Below are positions 7,971 to 16,877 of a DNA stretch of 64,000 nt, one piece after another (within the stretch, counting starts at the first letter, position 1; the number at the start of each line of letters is the position of its first letter). Made by a program: the position numbers and the translations under genes. A model generated the notes under the pieces. That model had not been told where the DNA came from and ran no database searches. It was given only the letters and a program-made list of their open reading frames with translations. This DNA comes from Thiobacillus sp. 65-1059 (lineage in GTDB: Bacteria > Pseudomonadota > Gammaproteobacteria > Burkholderiales > Thiobacillaceae), in assembly GCA_001897675.1 (NCBI GenBank), contig MKUE01000099.1:39246-103245 (forward strand). Direction: 5' to 3'.

Positions 7971-10602
7971 GCCACATCCCCTTGCGGCACAGCCCGCGCG
8001 CCTCGCAGAACTGGCAGACGGCGTCGATCCCCGATGCGGGCAGCGCTGCGCCGGCGGCAATCGCTTCGAGCAGCTCTGGCAGGCGGCGGCCGATGGCGTC
8101 GACGTCGGTTTCGCCGTCGAGTTCGAGCAGCGCGACCGGAGTTTCATTGATCGGCAGGTAGGCGGCGGCGGCCTCCGCGAGCCAGGCGTAGAACGGCAGC
8201 TGGACCGCTTCGGCGGGGTCCTTGAGTTTCTTCTTGAGAGCTTGCGCGGCGCCGGTCTTGTAGTCGATGACGGTACGGGCGTCGCCCTTCTGATCCACGC
8301 GGTCGACGCGGCCGTGCAGGGTGATTTCGCCGAGACCGGCGACGTCGAACGGCATGCTGAATTCGGCTTCGCCAGCCTGGTACTGCCAGCCTTGCGCAAC
8401 CCACTCCAGCCAGGCGTCGATGTAGGCGGGCTGGATTTTTTCCCAGCGGTTGCGCCAGGCGGTGGCGGTCCAGGCGGGCAGCGCGGCGAATTCGGCGGCG
8501 GAGATTTCCTGCAGGCGGGCCAGCGCGGCGGTGCGTCCGGGCGGCGGGGCGCCGTCGTGAAAGGCCTTGAGGATGCGGTGCAGCGCGTTGCCGTAATCGC
8601 TCTTGTCGAGCGCGTCGTCGGCTTCGTCCAGTTCGCGGATGCCGAGCACGCTCTTCACGAAAAACCGGTACGGGCAATCGAGCAGGGTCTGGTAGGCGGT
8701 GGGCGAATAGTGGCGCGGCAATTGCATCGCCGACACCGCCGGCGCCGGCTGTCCGCTGGCGCCGGGCAACGGGCTGGGCCGGGCGGGCGGCGCGCCGCTG
8801 GCCTGTTCGGGCAGGGCGGCGCCCCACGCGGCCAGATGCAGGGCCTGCAGCCGCAAGACCAGCTGCGAGGCGGGGTTGGGCTCGTCGTCGTTCCATGCCT
8901 GCCAGCTCAACAGCGCAGGCCCCTGGGCCAATAGCGGGATCAGGTCGGCGGTGGCGGCTTCGGCCTCGATGGCGGCAGTGGACAGGCCGAGTTGCGCGCG
9001 CGTGGCCTGGCTGAACAGGCCGGGTGCGGGGCGCGCGGGCAGGCGACGGGCGTCGGCGCCGATCACCGCGACCGCGTCGAACAGGCGCCCGCGTGCGGCG
9101 GGCAGCGAGGTCAGCACGATGGGACTGGCGATGCGGACATCGATGAAGCTGGCCGACTCCAGCGCCAGATTGAGCCAGCGCCGCCATTCGCCGAAGCCGT
9201 ATTTTTCGCCGTCGTCGGCCAGCTCGCGGCGCAGGGTTTCGAGCGTGGCGAGCAGGCTGGCGCCGGCGGCGTCGGCATCCAGCGGGCCGCAGGCGCCAAG
9301 CCGGGCAAGGCTGTCGGCCAGCCTTGCGAGCCAGCTCGCGAGCGGCGCACGGCTTTGGGCAAAGCCTTGCCGGGCGTTGAACAATGCGGCAAGCCAGGGC
9401 GGCAGCGCGCCGAATTGCGCATGCGCCAGCCGCTGGATATCGGCCATGCCTTGCGCCACCCCCTGCCGCCGCAGCGCGAGTTCGAGCTGCAGCACCTGGT
9501 CCTGCCGCGCCGCGAACTCGCCCAGCAGGAAGGGCGACTTCAGCAGATCGAGCAATTCGATATGCGGGAAGTCGTGCGCCACGCATTCCAGCCAGCGATC
9601 GATCACGGCGGCGGCGGCGGTGGTCGACAGCGCCCAGCCGGTTTCGTCGGCCACCAGCACGTCGGTGCGTTCGAGCAGCGCGCGCACCCGGCGCGCGGTT
9701 TCGCGGTCGAGCGCGATCAGTGCGATAGCGCGCTTGCCGGCGTGCAATTGGGCGGCCACCCAGGCGGCGACGGCGCGCGCCTCGGCTTCCAGGTGCGGGG
9801 CGGGACACAGCGTCAGGCGCGGGTGCACGGGAGAACGGGGATGAAGGGCCGCCAGCATGGCAGCGCGTTCGCGCAGCGGCGGCGCGGCTTTCTGCCAGGC
9901 CTGGTGCAGCGTGAACGCCACGCCGTCGGCGGCGTCGGCGGCAGGCTCGAACAGCGTGACGGGCGCATGTTCGGCACAGCGACCGAGAAATTGCCGTTCG
10001 ATGGCGGTCAGCGTTCCCAGCGCGTAGCCGTAAACGGGCTGCGGCGCAGACCGGCATTGCTCAAGCAGCTGGTCGAGCGCGCGCGCATAGTGCGCCTGCG
10101 GGTCGCTGCCATCGCTGTTGAGCGTCTGCCATACCGCCTCGATCAGCGCGGTTTCGCGGTCGAGCGTATCGGCATGCAGCGCGCGGATGCGCGATCCGAT
10201 GGCGGCGCCCAGGCGGGCGGCGGAAAGTTCGTCGGCCAGCTGCAGCAACTCGTTGGCGAGCGCCCATCGGTCGACCGTGCCCAGCCAGTCGATGTTGCGC
10301 AGCACGCCGTGCAGCCGCGCCAGCCGCCGCGCATGCGGCTCGGCGCGGCCGTCGGCCATGCGTGTGTCCTGCAGGGCGCTTTCGGCCCAGGCTTTCAGCG
10401 GAGTGATGCGCGGCGGGATCAGGGCGGGCAGGCCGGCAGCCTGCGCCAGCGCGCGGGCGAAATCCTGTCCGGCGCGGTGGTTGGGGACGAGCAGCGTCAG
10501 TCCGGAGAGATCGGGCAGGCGATCGGAGTAACGGTCGAGCAGGGTGCGGGCGGCGGCGTGCGCCAGGGGCGCGCCGCCCAGGAGAATCGTTGCGATTCCC
10601 AC
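7963..10602 (-). CDS. addB: AddB-type PD-(D/E)xK nuclease subunit
   Basis: An 879-residue partner of AddA starting at GTG (MGIATILLGGAPLAHAAART). The C-terminal nuclease domain shows GRVDRVDQ, then TVIDYKTGAA. The four cysteines expected for the AddB iron-sulfur staple are present: one in LLDCPYRFFV and three in CQFCEARGLC at the end. Proteobacterial AddB has helicase-like folds without functional Walker motifs, and none is seen here. The short length compared with Bacillus AddB (about 1,160) fits the proteobacterial type. It is the first gene of the addB-addA-DUF938 operon. Confidence 0.85.
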   Translation of the reverse strand: MGIATILLGGAPLAHAAARTLLDRYSDRLPDLSGLTLLVPNHRAGQDFARALAQAAGLPALIPPRITPLKAWAESALQDTRMADGRAEPHARRLARLHGVLRNIDWLGTVDRWALANELLQLADELSAARLGAAIGSRIRALHADTLDRETALIEAVWQTLNSDGSDPQAHYARALDQLLEQCRSAPQPVYGYALGTLTAIERQFLGRCAEHAPVTLFEPAADAADGVAFTLHQAWQKAAPPLRERAAMLAALHPRSPVHPRLTLCPAPHLEAEARAVAAWVAAQLHAGKRAIALIALDRETARRVRALLERTDVLVADETGWALSTTAAAAVIDRWLECVAHDFPHIELLDLLKSPFLLGEFAARQDQVLQLELALRRQGVAQGMADIQRLAHAQFGALPPWLAALFNARQGFAQSRAPLASWLARLADSLARLGACGPLDADAAGASLLATLETLRRELADDGEKYGFGEWRRWLNLALESASFIDVRIASPIVLTSLPAARGRLFDAVAVIGADARRLPARPAPGLFSQATRAQLGLSTAAIEAEAATADLIPLLAQGPALLSWQAWNDDEPNPASQLVLRLQALHLAAWGAALPEQASGAPPARPSPLPGASGQPAPAVSAMQLPRHYSPTAYQTLLDCPYRFFVKSVLGIRELDEADDALDKSDYGNALHRILKAFHDGAPPPGRTAALARLQEISAAEFAALPAWTATAWRNRWEKIQPAYIDAWLEWVAQGWQYQAGEAEFSMPFDVAGLGEITLHGRVDRVDQKGDARTVIDYKTGAAQALKKKLKDPAEAVQLPFYAWLAEAAAAYLPINETPVALLELDGETDVDAIGRRLPELLEAIAAGAALPASGIDAVCQFCEARGLCRKGMWHE

Positions 10603-10611
10603 CGGGGCTAA

Positions 10612-10666
10612 TCTAAAAACGGCGGCTGGGCGCGCCCGCCCGGCGGGCGGTCAACTGCAGTTGACC
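10612..10666 (-). terminator. GC-rich palindromes and T-run downstream of fdxA
   Basis: Directly after the fdxA stop there is an 18-base perfect palindrome GGTCAACTGCAGTTGACC (10649-10666), then a GC-rich block containing the palindrome GGGCGCGCCC (10628-10637), then a run of five T on the minus strand near 10615. Together these could end fdxA transcription and insulate addB, but the loops are tight and the role of the 18-base palindrome is uncertain. Confidence 0.45.
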
Positions 10667-10669
10667 GGC

Positions 10670-10993
10670 TCAACGTTCCAGGTACTGGCGCTTGTCCTTG
10701 ACGCCGGCCCATTCGTCGGCATCGGGCAGCGGGTCCTTGCGTTCGACGATGACTTTCCACTCCTTGGCAAGCTCGGCATTGAGCGCGATGTAGGCGCGCT
10801 GGTCATCCGGCACGTCGTCTTCGGCATAGATGGCCTCGACCGGGCATTCGGCCACGCACAGGGTGCAGTCGATGCATTCCTCGGGGTCGATGACGAGGAA
10901 ATTGGGGCCTTCATGGAAGCAGTCCACCGGACAGACATCGACACAATCGGTGTATTTGCACTTCACGCAGGCGTCGGTTACAACGTAGGTCAT
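10670..10993 (-). CDS. fdxA: Seven-iron ferredoxin FdxA
   Basis: A 107-residue soluble ferredoxin with one 3Fe-4S and one 4Fe-4S cluster. Cysteines lie at positions 9, 12, 17, 21, 25, 40, 43, 46 and 50, in the pattern of Azotobacter ferredoxin I-type proteins, with [21 protein letters not shown] being the family signature. The C-terminal extension [18 protein letters not shown] is also typical. It is a cytoplasmic low-potential electron carrier; its partner is not indicated by neighbours, since it stands alone between addB and the divergent trxA. Confidence 0.95.
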   Translation of the reverse strand: MTYVVTDACVKCKYTDCVDVCPVDCFHEGPNFLVIDPEECIDCTLCVAECPVEAIYAEDDVPDDQRAYIALNAELAKEWKVIVERKDPLPDADEWAGVKDKRQYLER

Positions 10994-11153
10994 TCGTATT
11001 TACCCTGATGATTTGAGGAATGCCCGGATGCTTGCAGGCGGCAGTTTTGATGTAGCATATCGTCACAAAACCGATTTTTCCAGCATTGCCACCTTCCCAA
11101 ACCGTCCAGGCCGCGTCCGGCCAACCGCATACTTCAAAATAGGAGCCTCACCG

Positions 11154-11480
11154 ATGAGCGAGCATGTTCATTACATATCCGACGATTCCTTCGAACAGGA
11201 AGTCCTGCAGGCGGGTGTGCCCGTGCTGGTGGATTACTGGGCGGACTGGTGCGGCCCCTGCAAGATGATCTCGCCGATCCTCGACGAAGTCGCCAAGGAA
11301 TACGCCGGCAAGCTCAAGGTGTGCAAGCTCAATATCGACGAGAACCAGGCCACCCCGCCCAAGTTCGGCATCCGTGGCATCCCCACCCTGATGATCTTCA
11401 AGAACGGCAATGTCGAGGCGACCAAGGTCGGCGCCCTGTCCAAGTCGCAACTCACCGCTTTCGTCGACAGCAACATCTAA
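11154..11480 (+). CDS. trxA: Thioredoxin TrxA
   Basis: A 108-residue thioredoxin 1. The active site WCGPC is at residues 32-36, with the cis-proline loop in [13 protein letters not shown]. It reduces cytoplasmic disulfides using electrons from thioredoxin reductase (not in this window). The ATG after AGGAGCCTCACCG is selected because it has a good ribosome binding site and gives the standard length; an in-frame upstream extension would add 47 non-homologous residues. trxA followed by rho is a common proteobacterial order. Confidence 0.97.
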   Translation: MSEHVHYISDDSFEQEVLQAGVPVLVDYWADWCGPCKMISPILDEVAKEYAGKLKVCKLNIDENQATPPKFGIRGIPTLMIFKNGNVEATKVGALSKSQLTAFVDSNI

Positions 11481-11487
11481 AACCCTA

Positions 11488-11531
11488 CCGGACGGCGCAC
11501 CCGCGCGCCGCCTTCCCGCAGTGCCGTCCGG
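11488..11531 (+). terminator. Stem-loop between trxA and rho
   Basis: A perfect nine-base inverted repeat, CCGGACGGC at 11488-11496 and GCCGTCCGG at 11523-11531, encloses a 26-base loop that itself can form GGCGC/GCGCC pairs. It is followed by a pyrimidine-rich stretch (CTTCTCTCCCCCTTC). It may terminate trxA or act in the rho leader, where autoregulation is known in other bacteria; the poor T-run leaves this open. Confidence 0.5.
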
Positions 11532-11586
11532 CTTCTCTCCCCCTTCACGTCCGGCTCTTTCAAGCGAGCCCACTCAGGCCCTTTCC

Positions 11587-12846
11587 ATGCATCTTTCCGA
11601 ACTCAAGCAGAAGCCGATCACCGAGCTCCTCGAAATCGCCGCCACCAACGGCATCGACAACGCCAACCGTTTTCGCAAGCAGGAGCTGATCTTCACCATC
11701 CTGAAAACGCTGGCCAAGCGCGGCGAGAGCATCTACGGCGACGGCGTGCTGGAAGTGCTACCGGACGGCTTCGGATTCCTGAGATCGCCGGAAACCTCGT
11801 ATCTCGCCAACACCGACGACATCTACGTGTCGCCGTCGCAGATCCGCCGCTTCAACCTGCATACCGGCGACAAGATCGAGGGCGAGATCCGCACGCCGAA
11901 GGACGGCGAGCGCTATTCGGCGATGACCAAGCTCGACAAGATCAACGGCGAGCCACCCGAGGCGAGCAAGAACAAGATCCTGTTCGAGAACCTCACCCCG
12001 CTGCATCCGGACAAGCCGCTCAAGCTGGAACGCGACGTCAAGGCGGAGGAGAACATCACCAGCCGCGTCATCGACATCGTCGCCCCGATCGGCAAGGGCC
12101 AGCGCGGCCTCCTGGTGGCGCCGCCGAAGTCCGGCAAGACGGTGATGCTGCAGCACATCGCCCACGCCATCACTTCCAACCATCCCGACGTGGTGCTGTT
12201 CGTGCTGCTGATCGACGAGCGTCCGGAGGAAGTGACCGAGATGAGCCGCACCGTGCGCGGCGAAGTGGTCGCCTCGACCTTCGACGAACCCGCCAGCCGC
12301 CACGTCCAGGTGGCCGAGATGGTGATCGAGCGCGCCAAGCGCCTGGTCGAGCACAAGAAGGACGTGGTCATCCTGCTCGACTCGATCACGCGGCTGGCGC
12401 GCGCCTACAACACGGTGCAGCCGGCTTCCGGCAAGGTGCTCACCGGCGGCGTCGACGCCAACGCGCTGCAGAAGCCGAAGCGCTTCTTCGGCGCCGCCCG
12501 CAACATCGAGGAAGGCGGCAGCCTGACCATCCTCGCCACCGCGCTGATCGACACCGGCAGCCGCATGGACGACGTCATCTACGAAGAATTCAAGGGCACC
12601 GGCAACCTGGAAATCCATCTCGACCGCAAGATGGCCGAGAAGCGCCAGTACCCCGCCATCAACGTCAACCGCTCCGGCACCCGCCGCGAAGAACTGCTGA
12701 TGCCGCACGACATCCTGCAGAAGGTGTGGGTGCTGCGCAAACTGCTGTACCCGATGGACGACATGGAGGCGATGGAGTTTCTGCTCGACAAGATCCGCGC
12801 GACCAAAAACAACAGCGAATTTTTCGACTCGATGCGGCGCGGCTGA
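11587..12846 (+). CDS. rho: Transcription termination factor Rho
   Basis: A 419-residue Rho, the standard length without insertions. The N-terminal helical domain ([19 protein letters not shown]) leads into the RNA-binding cold-shock fold with [17 protein letters not shown]. The hexameric ATPase domain shows Walker A APPKSGKT, Walker [17 protein letters not shown], and the Q/R-loop region [17 protein letters not shown]. Rho binds C-rich nascent RNA and dissociates RNA polymerase. The ATG is fixed by the conserved N-terminus. Confidence 0.98.
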   Translation: MHLSELKQKPITELLEIAATNGIDNANRFRKQELIFTILKTLAKRGESIYGDGVLEVLPDGFGFLRSPETSYLANTDDIYVSPSQIRRFNLHTGDKIEGEIRTPKDGERYSAMTKLDKINGEPPEASKNKILFENLTPLHPDKPLKLERDVKAEENITSRVIDIVAPIGKGQRGLLVAPPKSGKTVMLQHIAHAITSNHPDVVLFVLLIDERPEEVTEMSRTVRGEVVASTFDEPASRHVQVAEMVIERAKRLVEHKKDVVILLDSITRLARAYNTVQPASGKVLTGGVDANALQKPKRFFGAARNIEEGGSLTILATALIDTGSRMDDVIYEEFKGTGNLEIHLDRKMAEKRQYPAINVNRSGTRREELLMPHDILQKVWVLRKLLYPMDDMEAMEFLLDKIRATKNNSEFFDSMRRG

Positions 12847-12856
12847 CCCGCGCGGC

Positions 12857-12885
12857 TTGCGCATCGCGCGTTGCTCCGCTACAAT
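12857..12885 (+). promoter_or_regulatory. Predicted sigma-70 promoter for rpmE
   Basis: TTGCGC (12857-12862) and TACAAT (12880-12885) are separated by exactly 17 bases, matching four of six and five of six consensus positions. The -10 lies 37 bases ahead of the rpmE start codon. Confidence 0.6.
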
Positions 12886-12922
12886 CCCGCGTTCTCCGAA
12901 TTCAACCCGTTAAGGAATTGCC

Positions 12923-13129
12923 ATGAAATCCGGCATTCACCCCGATTACAAGGAAGTCGCCGTGACCTGCTCCTGCGGCAGCACGTTCAAAACCCGCTCC
13001 ACGCTGGGCAGGGAAAAGCTGCACGTGGAAGTCTGCGCGGCCTGCCATCCGTTCTACACCGGCAAGCAGAAGATCGTCGACACCGCCGGCCGTGTCGAGA
13101 AGTTCCGTCAGCGCTACGGCATGAAGTAA
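12923..13129 (+). CDS. rpmE: 50S ribosomal protein L31 (zinc-binding type)
   Basis: A 68-residue L31 of the C+ type: cysteines at 16, 18, 37 and 40 (TCSCGSTF and [13 protein letters not shown]) form the zinc site. The opening [19 protein letters not shown] is diagnostic. The zinc-containing form is normally replaced by a cysteine-free paralogue under zinc limitation; no paralogue is seen here. It has its own promoter after rho and a strong terminator behind it. Confidence 0.98.
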   Translation: MKSGIHPDYKEVAVTCSCGSTFKTRSTLGREKLHVEVCAACHPFYTGKQKIVDTAGRVEKFRQRYGMK

Positions 13130-13162
13130 GCCGCTCTGCACGGCGCTTGCGTGATGCGACTC

Positions 13163-13184
13163 AAAGCGGCTTCGGCCGCTTTTT
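13163..13184 (+). terminator. Intrinsic terminator of rpmE
   Basis: AAAGCGGC, a TTCG loop at 13171-13174, and GCCGCTTTTT form a stem capped by a stable tetraloop and followed by a T-run, 35 bases after the rpmE stop. This is a classic Rho-independent terminator. Confidence 0.85.
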
Positions 13185-13242
13185 GCGTTTTGGCGGCGAC
13201 ACAACGGTATCATTGGACACTCCCGACCAGGACGAGGCAGAC

Positions 13243-14694
13243 GTGACCCCCCGAGCTTTCCGCCGCATTGCAATGGCCGTTCTCGGCGCGCTGGCGCTGA
13301 CGCACTGTGCGCAGAATCCGGTGACGGGCGGCAAGGATTTCGTGCTGATGTCCGAGCAGCAGGAAATCCAGATGGGTGCGCAGGCGCACCAGGATGTATT
13401 GAAGGAATACGCGGCGCTGGACAATCCGGCGCTGCAGGCCTACGTCAACGAGGTCGGCCAGCGGCTGGCGAAACAGAGCCATCGGCCGAACCTGCCATGG
13501 CATTTCACCGTGGTCGACAGCCCCGACGTCAACGCCTTCGCCCTGCCCGGCGGCTATGTCTACATCACCCGCGGCATCATGGCCTATCTGAATTCCGAGG
13601 CCGAACTGGCCGGGGTGGTGGGGCATGAAATCGGCCATGTCACCGCGCGCCACGGGGTGCGCCAGCAAAGTGCGTCCACCGCGGCAGGACTGGGCGCGGT
13701 GCTGGGCTCGATTCTGGTGCCGGGGATGAACAGCCAGGCGGGCGCATCGCTGCTGCAAACGCTGGCGCAGGCCTGGACCGCCGGCTACGGGCGCGAGCAC
13801 GAACTGGAATCCGACCGCCTCGGCGCCGAATACCTGGCCCGGAGCGGCTACAACCCGCAGGCAATGATCGAGGTCATCGGCGTGCTGAAAAACCAGGAGC
13901 TGTTTGCCGCCGAACAGGCCAAGCGCGGCGGCCGCCAGCCGCGCACCTATCACGGCACTTTCGACACCCACCCGAGCAACGATGCGCGCCTCAAGCAGGT
14001 GGTGGGCGAGGCCGGCAAGTACAGCGTCGCCAATCCGCGCGACGGCCGCGACGATTTCCTGCAGAAAATGGCCGGCGTGTATTTTGGCGACAGCCCCGAC
14101 CAGGGCGTGATCCGCAACAATGCCCTGCTGCATGAAAAGCTCGGGCTGGCGCTGCAGTTTCCGCCTGGCTGGCAGGTACGCAATCGCCCCGACCGGGTGG
14201 TGGCGACGAATCCCCAGGGCGACGCGCTGGTCGAGCTGCAGCAGGGGCCGAAAAGCGACAAACCGCTGGAGACGCTGCAGAAAGGGCTCAAGCTGGATGC
14301 CGGCGCACGCTACGACAGCGGCAATCTTGGCGGCCACCCGGCCGCATTCGCGGCGGGCGCGCAGCAGGGCAAACCGGTGGTGGTGGCAGCCGTGGTGTTC
14401 AACGGCACGCAGTACCTGATCGCCGGCATGGCCAAGGACAAGCCCGCGTACGAGCGCGAGCGCAGCGCCCTGCGCGCGGCGATCAACAGCTTCCACGCAC
14501 TCGGCGCGGCGGAACGGCAGGCGGCGCGCCCCCATGTGCTGCGCCTGCTGACTGCGCAACCCGGCACCACGATGGCCGCGCTGGCGCGGCAGTCGCCATT
14601 GGAAGGCGATGCCGAAAGCCAGCTGCGCCTGCTGAACGATCTCTACCCCGGCGGCGAGCCCGAGCGGGGGCAGCTCCTCAAAATTGTTCAATAA
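13243..14694 (+). CDS. M48-family zinc metalloprotease (BepA/LoiP-like)
   Basis: A 483-residue protein with a GTG start preceded by GAGG. The hydrophobic N-terminus MAVLGALALTHCAQNPVTGG suggests a signal peptide, possibly with lipidation at the Cys, although His just before it is unusual for a lipobox. The zinc motif HEIGH is at residues 128-132, with the third ligand in GREHELESDRLGAEYL. The C-terminal half (about residue 285 on) resembles the extra domain found in periplasmic M48 proteins acting on outer membrane protein assembly. A role in envelope quality control is inferred from the family. A TTG thirty bases upstream is an alternative start. Confidence 0.85.
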   Translation: MTPRAFRRIAMAVLGALALTHCAQNPVTGGKDFVLMSEQQEIQMGAQAHQDVLKEYAALDNPALQAYVNEVGQRLAKQSHRPNLPWHFTVVDSPDVNAFALPGGYVYITRGIMAYLNSEAELAGVVGHEIGHVTARHGVRQQSASTAAGLGAVLGSILVPGMNSQAGASLLQTLAQAWTAGYGREHELESDRLGAEYLARSGYNPQAMIEVIGVLKNQELFAAEQAKRGGRQPRTYHGTFDTHPSNDARLKQVVGEAGKYSVANPRDGRDDFLQKMAGVYFGDSPDQGVIRNNALLHEKLGLALQFPPGWQVRNRPDRVVATNPQGDALVELQQGPKSDKPLETLQKGLKLDAGARYDSGNLGGHPAAFAAGAQQGKPVVVAAVVFNGTQYLIAGMAKDKPAYERERSALRAAINSFHALGAAERQAARPHVLRLLTAQPGTTMAALARQSPLEGDAESQLRLLNDLYPGGEPERGQLLKIVQ

Positions 14695-16303
14695 GCGCCT
14701 GATCACGCCGCTCCACCCGCAAGGAGCACGCCGGTGGGTGCCCCGCTGCTGTGCAGCGACCCTCCCGCAGCTCGGGTTGTGGCTGCTGTGTGCGGCCTGG
14801 CTGGTGCCGGGGCTGGTGGGGCACGCGCCGTGGAAAGGCGGCGACGGCGATCATTTCGCCCAGTTGTGGCTGCTGCTGCAAAACGGGATTGCGCCCCAGG
14901 CCGCCTCGGCTACGCCGCCCCTGTATTACTGGGTCGCTGCCGCCACCGCCTGGCTCACTTCGCCCGTCCTGGCTTTGGCCGATGGCGCCCGCCTGGCTTC
15001 GGGCCTGTTCATCGCGCTGGCGCTGTTTTTTGTGGCGCGCACGGCGCGCGTGCTCTACGGCGCCGAGGCGGGCTGGGCCGCGGTGCTCACCCTGCTGGGT
15101 TGCGTGGGCCTGCTGGTGCGCGGCCACGAACTCAATGCCTATACCGCCCAGTTTGCCGCCGCTGCCGCGATGTTGTACGGCATCGCCAGCCTGCCGCAGG
15201 GTGCTCGCAGCGGCTGGATGCTGGGGGGCGGCGCGGCGCTGATGCTGCTTGCCGGCGGCGCGGCGGAAGCCTTGCTGTTTCTGTTGCTGGCGGCGTTGTT
15301 GCCGCTGTTGCTGGTGGCCTACCGCAGTCCGGCGGCGCGGCGTTCGCTGGCCTGGGGCGTGGGCGGTGCGCTGCTGTTCGGCGCAGCATGGCTGGCGTTT
15401 CTGGCAACCCAGCATATTCCGTTGATGCGCGCATTCGATCTGCAACGCTGGCTGGGCGGCGACGGCCTGCAGCCCGGCTATTACCCCGGCATCCTCGGCT
15501 GGTACGCCTGGCCGGCATGGCCGCTGGCGGCGTGGGCGGTATATCGGGGACGGCGGCAATGGCGCACGCCTGGCATGGCGCTGCCGCTCGGGGCGCTGGC
15601 GGGCCTGCTCGGCCTATACGCTCTGGCGGCCGAACCCGGCGAGGAGCAGGGCCTCATCCTGCTGTTGCCGCTGGCGCTATTGGGCGGCGCCGGACTGTTC
15701 ACGCTGCGGCGTGGCGCGGCCAACGCCCTGCTGTGGTTTGCGGTCATGCTGTTCGGCTTTATCGGACTGCTGTTCTGGACCTACTGGAGCGCGCACGATC
15801 TCGGCAGCCCGGCGCGGCTGGCCGTGCGGCTAGGCAAGCTGGGGATGACCCAGGTCGGCGGGCTGCGTCCGTGGGCGCTGGCGCTGGGCATCGCCGTCAC
15901 CCTGGCCTGGATCGTCTTTCTGGCGCGCCTCCGGCGTTCGCCGCTGCGGCCCATGCTGGCGTGGACAGCCGGCATGACCTTCATTTGGACACTGCTGATG
16001 GCCTTGTTTCTGACGCCGCTCGACCGCCGCCTGAGCTATGCCAGCGTGGGCGAAGCGCTGGCGGCGCGGGTGCCGCAAACCGCCTGCATCCAGACCTACC
16101 AGGTGCGCAGCCAGCAACGTCTGCTGCTTGCCTATCACAGCGGGCGCCTGCTCGCCCCGGCCGATATCGGCTGCGGCTGGCTGCTGGTGGAAACCCGGCG
16201 CCGCGAGGCCGGGCCGCATATACCGGGCGGCTGGGTCAAGCAATGGGAAGGCGCCCGCCCGGGCGACCGTTCGGACCGCTTCCATCTGTATGTCCGCCGC
16301 TAG
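14684..16303 (+). CDS. Polytopic membrane protein, glycosyltransferase-39/ArnT-like
   Basis: A 539-residue hydrophobic protein with about ten to twelve membrane segments. An acidic GGDGDHFAQLWLLLQ loop and PPLYYWVAAATAWL after the first helix resemble GT-C lipid-linked glycosyltransferases, with a soluble C-terminal domain (from about residue 455). The start is uncertain: the best in-frame choice is TTG at 14684, overlapping the M48 gene. The segment just before the first helix ([16 protein letters not shown]) is encoded by a 53-base repeat also found at 4311-4363, so the native N-terminus may have been altered. Sugar donor and acceptor are unknown. Confidence 0.65.
   Translation: MFNKRLITPLHPQGARRWVPRCCAATLPQLGLWLLCAAWLVPGLVGHAPWKGGDGDHFAQLWLLLQNGIAPQAASATPPLYYWVAAATAWLTSPVLALADGARLASGLFIALALFFVARTARVLYGAEAGWAAVLTLLGCVGLLVRGHELNAYTAQFAAAAAMLYGIASLPQGARSGWMLGGGAALMLLAGGAAEALLFLLLAALLPLLLVAYRSPAARRSLAWGVGGALLFGAAWLAFLATQHIPLMRAFDLQRWLGGDGLQPGYYPGILGWYAWPAWPLAAWAVYRGRRQWRTPGMALPLGALAGLLGLYALAAEPGEEQGLILLLPLALLGGAGLFTLRRGAANALLWFAVMLFGFIGLLFWTYWSAHDLGSPARLAVRLGKLGMTQVGGLRPWALALGIAVTLAWIVFLARLRRSPLRPMLAWTAGMTFIWTLLMALFLTPLDRRLSYASVGEALAARVPQTACIQTYQVRSQQRLLLAYHSGRLLAPADIGCGWLLVETRRREAGPHIPGGWVKQWEGARPGDRSDRFHLYVRR
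14719..14771 (+). repeat. 53-base interspersed repeat, copy B (5' part of a membrane protein gene)
   Basis: This is the partner of copy A at 4311-4363: 45 of 53 bases match and the orientation relative to the window is the same. It is read in frame here but in a different reading frame and on the opposite coding strand from copy A, which argues against shared protein ancestry. Confidence 0.7.
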
Positions 16304-16877
16304 CGGACCGGCAACGGCGCGCGTGGCCGCCGTCATCCTGGCGGGGGGGCAAGGCCGCCGCATGGGCGGGGCTGACAAGGGGCTGATCGAATACCGGGGG
16401 CGGCCGCTGATCGAATGGGCGCTCGCCGCGCTGGCGCCGCAGGTTGGGGAAATCGTCATCAGCGCCAACCGCAATGCCGAGCGCTACGCGGCTTACGGCC
16501 GCCGCGTGCTGGCCGATCCCCTGCCCGGCTTTCCCGGCCCGCTGGCGGGCGCGCTGGCGGCGCTGCAGACGGTGGAGGCGGACTGGCTGGTCGTGGTGCC
16601 GTGCGACACGCCGCATCTGCCCGCCGATCTGGTGATCCGCCTGCTGGGCGCGGCGCAGCTGGAAAGCGTGCCGCTGGCGGTGGCGGAAGACGGCGCGCGC
16701 GTGCACCACACCTGTTTCATCGTGCGCACCGATCAGGGCGGGAATCTGGCCGCGTTTCTCGCGCGCGGCGAACGCGCGGTGCGCCACTGGCAGGCGGGAC
16801 TGGCCTCGACGACGGTGCGCTTCGACCCCGCCGGGTTCGCCAATTTCAACCAGCCCGACGATCTCCCGCCCGGCTAG
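16290..16877 (+). CDS. mobA: Molybdenum cofactor guanylyltransferase MobA
   Basis: A 195-residue MobA, which attaches GMP to molybdopterin to form the bis-MGD cofactor of enzymes such as nitrate reductase. The nucleotide-binding signature LAGGQGRRMGGADKGL is intact, followed by PGPLAGALAAL and the metal-site region VVPCDTPHLP. It overlaps the preceding membrane protein gene by 14 bases. Its stop shares the palindrome CTAG with the convergent gene's stop. The cofactor fits the respiratory lifestyle suggested by the nir cluster. Confidence 0.95.
   Translation: MSAASGPATARVAAVILAGGQGRRMGGADKGLIEYRGRPLIEWALAALAPQVGEIVISANRNAERYAAYGRRVLADPLPGFPGPLAGALAALQTVEADWLVVVPCDTPHLPADLVIRLLGAAQLESVPLAVAEDGARVHHTCFIVRTDQGGNLAAFLARGERAVRHWQAGLASTTVRFDPAGFANFNQPDDLPPG

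Noticed and set aside
8992..10611. A 539-codon plus-strand frame opposite addB
   Set aside because: The composition (Arg/Gln/Gly-rich) is that of a shadow frame, and addB motifs are explicit on the other strand.
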